From: Pisaster brevispinus
Taxonomy: Eukaryota > Echinodermata > Asteroidea > Forcipulatida > Asteriidae
Direction: 5' to 3'
Length of the DNA: 64,000 nt
Assembly (NCBI GenBank): GCA_023634235.1
Contig: JAMKCF010000016.1
Location: forward strand, 7,291,866 to 7,355,865
Under the pieces are notes generated by a model. It saw only the letters and a program-made list of their open reading frames with translations, was not told the DNA's origin and searched no databases. A program made the translations under genes and the position numbers. Shown here in pieces: positions 60,055 to 64,000 of the stretch (positions are counted from its first letter, which is position 1; every line of letters begins with the position of its first letter).

Positions 60055-60071
60055 GGGGGGGGGGGGGGGGG
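60055..60071 (+). repeat. 17-bp poly-G run in erg intron
   Basis: An uninterrupted G17 tract, the longest of more than 20 G or C runs in the window. Other examples are G12 at 1914-1925 and G15 at 38211-38225. Confidence 0.93.
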
Positions 60072-61260
60072 TGGATTCAGAGACAGTAAGGATGAGTGAA
60101 TTGATGAGAAACAAAGAGAGTTGGAGGAATAGAACAACATTTCAACCTTAAAAAATCAGGAGGAAGGCATGAGGGAGAAGAATAAGAAAAAGGTAGAAAT
60201 AAAATCAAAACCCCCAAAACATAACATACAGAGATTCGATGGTAAACTGCATCTACTGTGCATCTGACTTTAGCCACGAGTAAGCCATTTGCTGTACGAC
60301 TACCAATGATGGAATGCAGCAGTGCCTCAACTTTATTGCCAAATAATGTTAGAAAAGACTTATGAAGCCCTTTGTCGCCTGTTTAAGAACAAGGTATATT
60401 ACTTATCAAAGACCTTGCTTTCAAGAAGGAATTTCTATGTTGGTCACAAAGCAACGTCTAAAGCGTATGTGTTCGGCTTCGGAAAGTCACCCGCCATGTT
60501 GGTTAACAAGATATGACGTCGTTCTTTTGGATCACCATTTCACATGTTGAAAAAAACATTTAATCCACTCGAAGGTGAGTTTTCTAGCCACCTGGTGTTT
60601 AAACTGCAAGATTCTTTTTATTAAAACTGTGGCATTGTTCATTGTATCATTTACAGCGCAGAGAGTGTTGGTTTTATTTCATCACAATGTAGGGCAGTGC
60701 GCGTCAATGAGGGAGAGAGACGCAGCAGTTTCTCCGCTGTGCGGCAAACCACGCGGAGGAAATTAAATGGAAGGAAGGAAGGACGGAAAGGGTGGAAATA
60801 AGAATACTGATAATCAATAGACGACACGGGAACACCGGGGAAGGGTTGCCACAAAGAGGGGGAAGAGAGTCGACCAATAGGGAGGGGGAAAAGGGAATCC
60901 AGCGCAAGGGTGCTAATGGCCATACAAAATAGAAGTTTTGTTTCGCGGGCACGCTGGCCTCTGTAAAACCGAGAGCGGTGGAACCTTATAGCGTGAAGCC
61001 GTTTTGAGTATCAATATAACGGTTCTTTGCTCGACTGCCGGCAAACTCCCAAGTGCATTTTGTCCATTCAAGGTATATATGGGAGCCAGATTGATCTAAG
61101 TTAGGCTAAGGCCGTTTCCGAATAAGCGGCTGTGGCTGGGTTGCCCCAAAGAACATGCATAGGATAAACACCATTTAGCCGCAGCCGCAAATTCGGACTG
61201 CCTCAGCCTCCAAACTGATACCGCATTTTCGGAGTAAGTTTCATGGATAGTTAACGTTAC

Positions 61261-61326
61261 CTGGTCTGATCTGAGTAGTGGGCTCAATGCCAGGCTTCGG
61301 GACTGATGTCGTTGTCTGAGTAAAAC
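61261..61326 (-). CDS. erg: erg 66-nt exon (central linker)
   Basis: The exon starts after TTGTGCAG and ends before GTAACG. Read in the phase demanded by the next exon it gives FTQTTTSVPKPGIEPTTQIRP and then the first base of an Asp codon, joining cleanly to PYQVFGPTS. The other two frames give a stop or unrelated sequence. The segment is rich in Thr and Pro and probably forms part of the disordered linker between the PNT and ETS domains, where vertebrate ERG has small in-phase exons, several alternatively spliced. The length is a multiple of three and phase 1-1, so skipping it would keep the frame. The preceding exon was not found in 61327-64000, so this is the 5'-most exon visible. Confidence 0.85.
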
Positions 61327-61846
61327 CTGCACAAGGTGACAAAAACAAAAGGTGACAGAAGTGCCTATTAATGGGGGTAAGGGGTTATATTTCGGCACAC
61401 TGAGTCTCAATTGACAACGAGTCGTCGCAAAGAATGGTTTGTTTCAATTACTTGAGAAAGTACACAGGGAGACCCAAGTAAGACGACACCAATCATTATG
61501 CTATTGACTCTAACTCGTATGTAATTCAAATACAAGAGGGATACAGTGTAATTTGTAGGGATGCCTCGGCGTTTCCTCTGTTAGTTTCCGAACTAACTTT
61601 TGTTCTTTTTATTTTCCTTTTTTTTCCCCCACATGGAATATCTATGACAACTCCTGGCAATTGATTGCGCGGACAAAAGCACGAACAACACACGCACACA
61701 ACCGAATCCCGCAAGCCATTTGGACTTGAGTTTCAGCGCGCAGAACTGTACAGTGTCACGCAGAAGAAGAAGAAAAAGTCACCTCCACGTGGCGCCACAC
61801 TCCGCGAGGGGTCCCGCGATTTCAGGGGTCAATAATAAAGACTGAC

Positions 61847-61850
<4 letters not shown>

Positions 61851-61934
<84 letters not shown>
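61851..61934 (+). repeat. (GA)42 microsatellite
   Basis: An uninterrupted 84-bp GA tract, followed by degenerate GA/AAG, lies about 525 bp upstream (on the minus strand) of the erg 66-nt exon. Such tracts are polymorphic and can adopt triplex (H-DNA) structure. Confidence 0.97.
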
Positions 61935-61945
<11 letters not shown>

Positions 61946-62039
61946 GAATCCTACACATTATAAGGGGAAAAATTGCAGCGTTTCACTTCGAGACAAATGC
62001 CTGGGACATGGGGGTTGTTAAGTGGCCGGCTTTTACGCG

Positions 62040-62440
62040 CTGTGAGGAAGAGATAATAGCTAACGTACAGGAAGTTCTACTCTCTATGGACGCATCTTAA
62101 CTACGGGCGAAGTGAGCGCATTTACTGCGCCAGCGCCCACGAATGGATCTCGAAATCCGCGCTGAGATTTTTTTTTTTTAGGGGCAAGCCACTCGCTCCG
62201 TGCCCCCTCCACTCTACTACCTCCTTTCCCGTGGACCAAGCGGTTGTGATTTTAAGGAAATCCTCCCGTACCACAGATTACCCCATCTGCATCAGACACC
62301 GGCCGGGGCGCAGGCGGCCATGAAAAATTCACGACGGCAAAATGCTGCAGTTTGTTAAACTCCCAAGGGAGCCTTCGTTCATTATTGTTCATATGTCAGC
62401 GCGCATCATCGCAGCTTGGCCCGTAATGACTCGATCTGCT
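62040..62440 (-). promoter_or_regulatory. candidate cis-regulatory region upstream of the erg 66-nt exon
   Basis: This is a GC-richer stretch in non-coding erg sequence with a loose cluster of factor-like motifs: AGATAA (GATA) near 62051, ACAGGAAGT (ETS) at 62067-62075, GGAAAT near 62254, ACCACA (RUNX) at 62270-62275, CATCTG (E-box) at 62284-62289, ATTGTT (Sox-like) and CATATG further on. It has no sustained frame. Motif clustering is seen in the sequence; regulatory function is inference, since such short motifs occur by chance. Confidence 0.3.
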
Positions 62441-64000
62441 TCAGGTATTTATTGACATGAGATTCGACAGATCGAAAAAGATTGACATTAATTTTTGTTG
62501 AAACACAATGACTTTTCAGCCGTCTTATAATGTACAGTAAGATAACAGGCAAATAAACAGAATCGTTTTGGCACAAATTAAATATTGATTAAAACTACTG
62601 GATACGGTAATTTAACGAAACCAAACTCGAAATGATCTTTGGCTGGGTACTTTCAAATACCGGCCAAATCCAGGATTGTTAAAGTTGGTTTTGCTCATTA
62701 TCAAACACACTTCACTGTACGGTTTACGAGAAGAGAGTCGGCGAGTGCCGTGGTGGGCAGAGCGGTTCTGCTGCGGGTGTAGTGTTACTTTTAGCATCGA
62801 AGAGGAGGTTGTATGGCTCTGGAAATAGCTGCGTTTGGTTGCTTCTCGACGTTTCGACTGGCATGATTTAGTTGTCGTCAGGAGACTTGGTTGGCTAGAG
62901 TATACAGTACCCGGTATTCAAAATTGTCCAAATGAACCAAATCCACTCTCCGCGCGGCCCAAAAAGGAGAGACCACCACATGTTGCCCGCAAAGATTGAA
63001 CTAGTAACATACTACAGTTGTAACTGTTCGTTCTGAAAATAGGTTACGCTTTTCCCCCCTAAAAATTTGAATGACAGGAAATTAAGAAAGTAGTGTAAGG
63101 GAAACGTGTGTTGACGCAAAACCCCCAAACAACAAGGGGACCCGTCTATAATTATTTCCTTTGCGGAAACTCGCCAGTATTTCAACCAAACCCGTGAACG
63201 CCACCGGCACTGCCGTCTCGAACCCGGGGCTCTGTAGACCCCGCCCGTGTACAAGGTCATGAATATCATCGCCATGCAGAAAATCATCCGGGTAGAAATA
63301 AAACAGATTCAACGGGCCTCAGATGGTCCTTTTCTAGAAAAAAAGAGAGGAAGAAAACCCTTCCAATAGTTCCCTTGATACTGTGTATTTAAAAGGGGAA
63401 GAAAAAAAGTTAAGGCCCAGCGCTGATATGCACGTTTGACTAGTTAAGCCGAGGGGTTAAGAGTCCCTAGGTGATTTTTATTGGGAGATATTAGACGTGG
63501 ATGAGAAGTTAAATACACTAGAGACGACCGTGAGTGGTGAGACCATGACATGAGCTTAAACCACGGGCACAGATGGTCAAAGCTTTTAGAGAAGAGACGG
63601 GCTTTTCTTTTAGTTATATATTTTTTTCTCTCGAGAATGTCGAGAGTGTGTCTTTTTTTACATCGCCCAACGCTCTGACTCCACATTTTTTTTCTTTTGA
63701 TCCCTCCAAATAAAAATAAAAATACGAGTAAAAAATAAACAAGTGCATATGTGAAAATGTCGTCTTATTTTCTTTTAATCAACGTGAATATTTTGATATC
63801 TACCACACCTCAATTCCACGTGGAAGGAAAGTTTTCTTACATGAACCGAGTGAAATTTCTCTTACAACGATCTTACTTCTGTGCTGTGTAGAACGGTGTG
63901 TAATTGTTTTGCGATGTGACCACGGAGCAGGGGAACAAAGTAAAGAACAACGGAGAACTGCCATTCCCTGGATCGCTGCGCCCAGGCACCCCACTATGGT

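Larger units (their letters stand above)
57604..61260. other. erg intron: no further exon found
   Basis: Phases of the two flanking exons fit directly, so no constitutive exon is required here. It holds the 59797 hairpin and the G17 run at 60055. The 138-codon plus-strand frame at 59301-59717 has no known motif. Confidence 0.55.
47456..61326 (-). other. erg: erg locus, 3' part (gene span within the window)
   Basis: This span holds the recognisable part of a minus-strand ERG-family transcription factor gene. Exons of 66, 48 and 524 coding nucleotides at 61261-61326, 57556-57603 and 47456-47979 share one reading frame, and a 39-nt candidate exon lies at 48499-48537. Introns are about 3.7 kb and 9.6 kb. 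Each exon starts after AG and is followed by GT, and every internal junction splits a codon after its first base. The conserved PNT domain and the start codon were not found anywhere in the window, so the gene is partial. ERG-family proteins are nuclear activators or repressors that bind GGAA/T cores. In echinoderm embryos erg is known from the mesoderm regulatory network. The 3' UTR end is not fixed: the first AATAAA on the minus strand after the stop is at 47161-47166, about 290 nt downstream. Confidence 0.93.
61327..64000. other. upstream erg intron sequence: no PNT exon found
   Basis: On the minus strand no segment resembling the PNT/SAM domain or other ERG N-terminal sequence was seen. 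It holds the GA microsatellite and the candidate regulatory cluster at 62040-62440. Confidence 0.5.

Noticed and set aside
62735..62780. Minus-strand exon-like stretch after a CACCCGCAG acceptor
   Set aside because: The phase needed to join the 66-nt erg exon is not produced by its possible donors, and the peptide does not resemble ERG.
63012..63312. Minus-strand frames considered as an upstream erg exon
   Set aside because: Neither frame resembles the PNT domain or ERG N terminus, and no suitable acceptor/donor pair was found.

Overview
This is eukaryotic, intron-rich, AT-leaning animal DNA, almost certainly from a marine invertebrate deuterostome. An echinoderm, perhaps a sea star, is the best guess. 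The reasons are an ERG-type ETS gene, a C-type lectin plus PAN-like fragment of a kind I associate with echinoderms, tRNA-headed SINEs, and many short TA-flanked inverted-repeat elements. There is no sign of bacterial, viral or organellar gene organisation. The species call is an inference from gene and repeat style, not from a database match.

The only clearly functional gene is the 3' part of an erg orthologue on the minus strand, occupying about 47.4-61.3 kb. Three exons join in one reading frame: 66 nt (61261-61326), 48 nt (57556-57603) and the last coding exon (47456-47979), which carries the whole ETS DNA-binding domain and the C terminus. All junctions are phase 1 and have GT/AG borders. 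The 5' exons, including the expected PNT domain and the promoter, were not found and probably lie beyond 64 kb. A 39-nt, phase 1-1 exon candidate lies at 48499-48537, between the 48-nt exon and the ETS exon. It has good splice sites and would insert 13 codons just before the ETS domain. This is the most interesting observation in the window.

Layout. 1-25 kb: no recognisable gene; a patchwork of SINE pieces, MITE-like elements (including one built from about eight tandem 22-bp palindromes at 6.98-7.19 kb), low-complexity DNA and many long G or C runs. 25.97-26.65 kb: a broken C-type lectin/PAN gene fragment with one in-frame stop and one frameshift. 27-37 kb: further copies of the same repeat families, plus a clustered repeat at 30.4-31.3 kb that recurs in reverse orientation at 33.8-34.2 kb. 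37-41 kb: no gene, several low-complexity tracts and a possible TGIF/Meis-like palindrome. 41.05-43.97 kb: a near-complete SINE, a 29-bp minisatellite of about 790 bp, a truncated SINE of the same family and a SINE of a second family. 44-47.4 kb: no gene seen; it may hold the erg 3' UTR and downstream DNA. 48-64 kb: erg introns, with a few GC-richer islands that could be regulatory.

Most short open reading frames are chance or repeat-derived and are not annotated. Repeat boundaries were read by eye and are approximate unless terminal repeats or TA duplications fix them.
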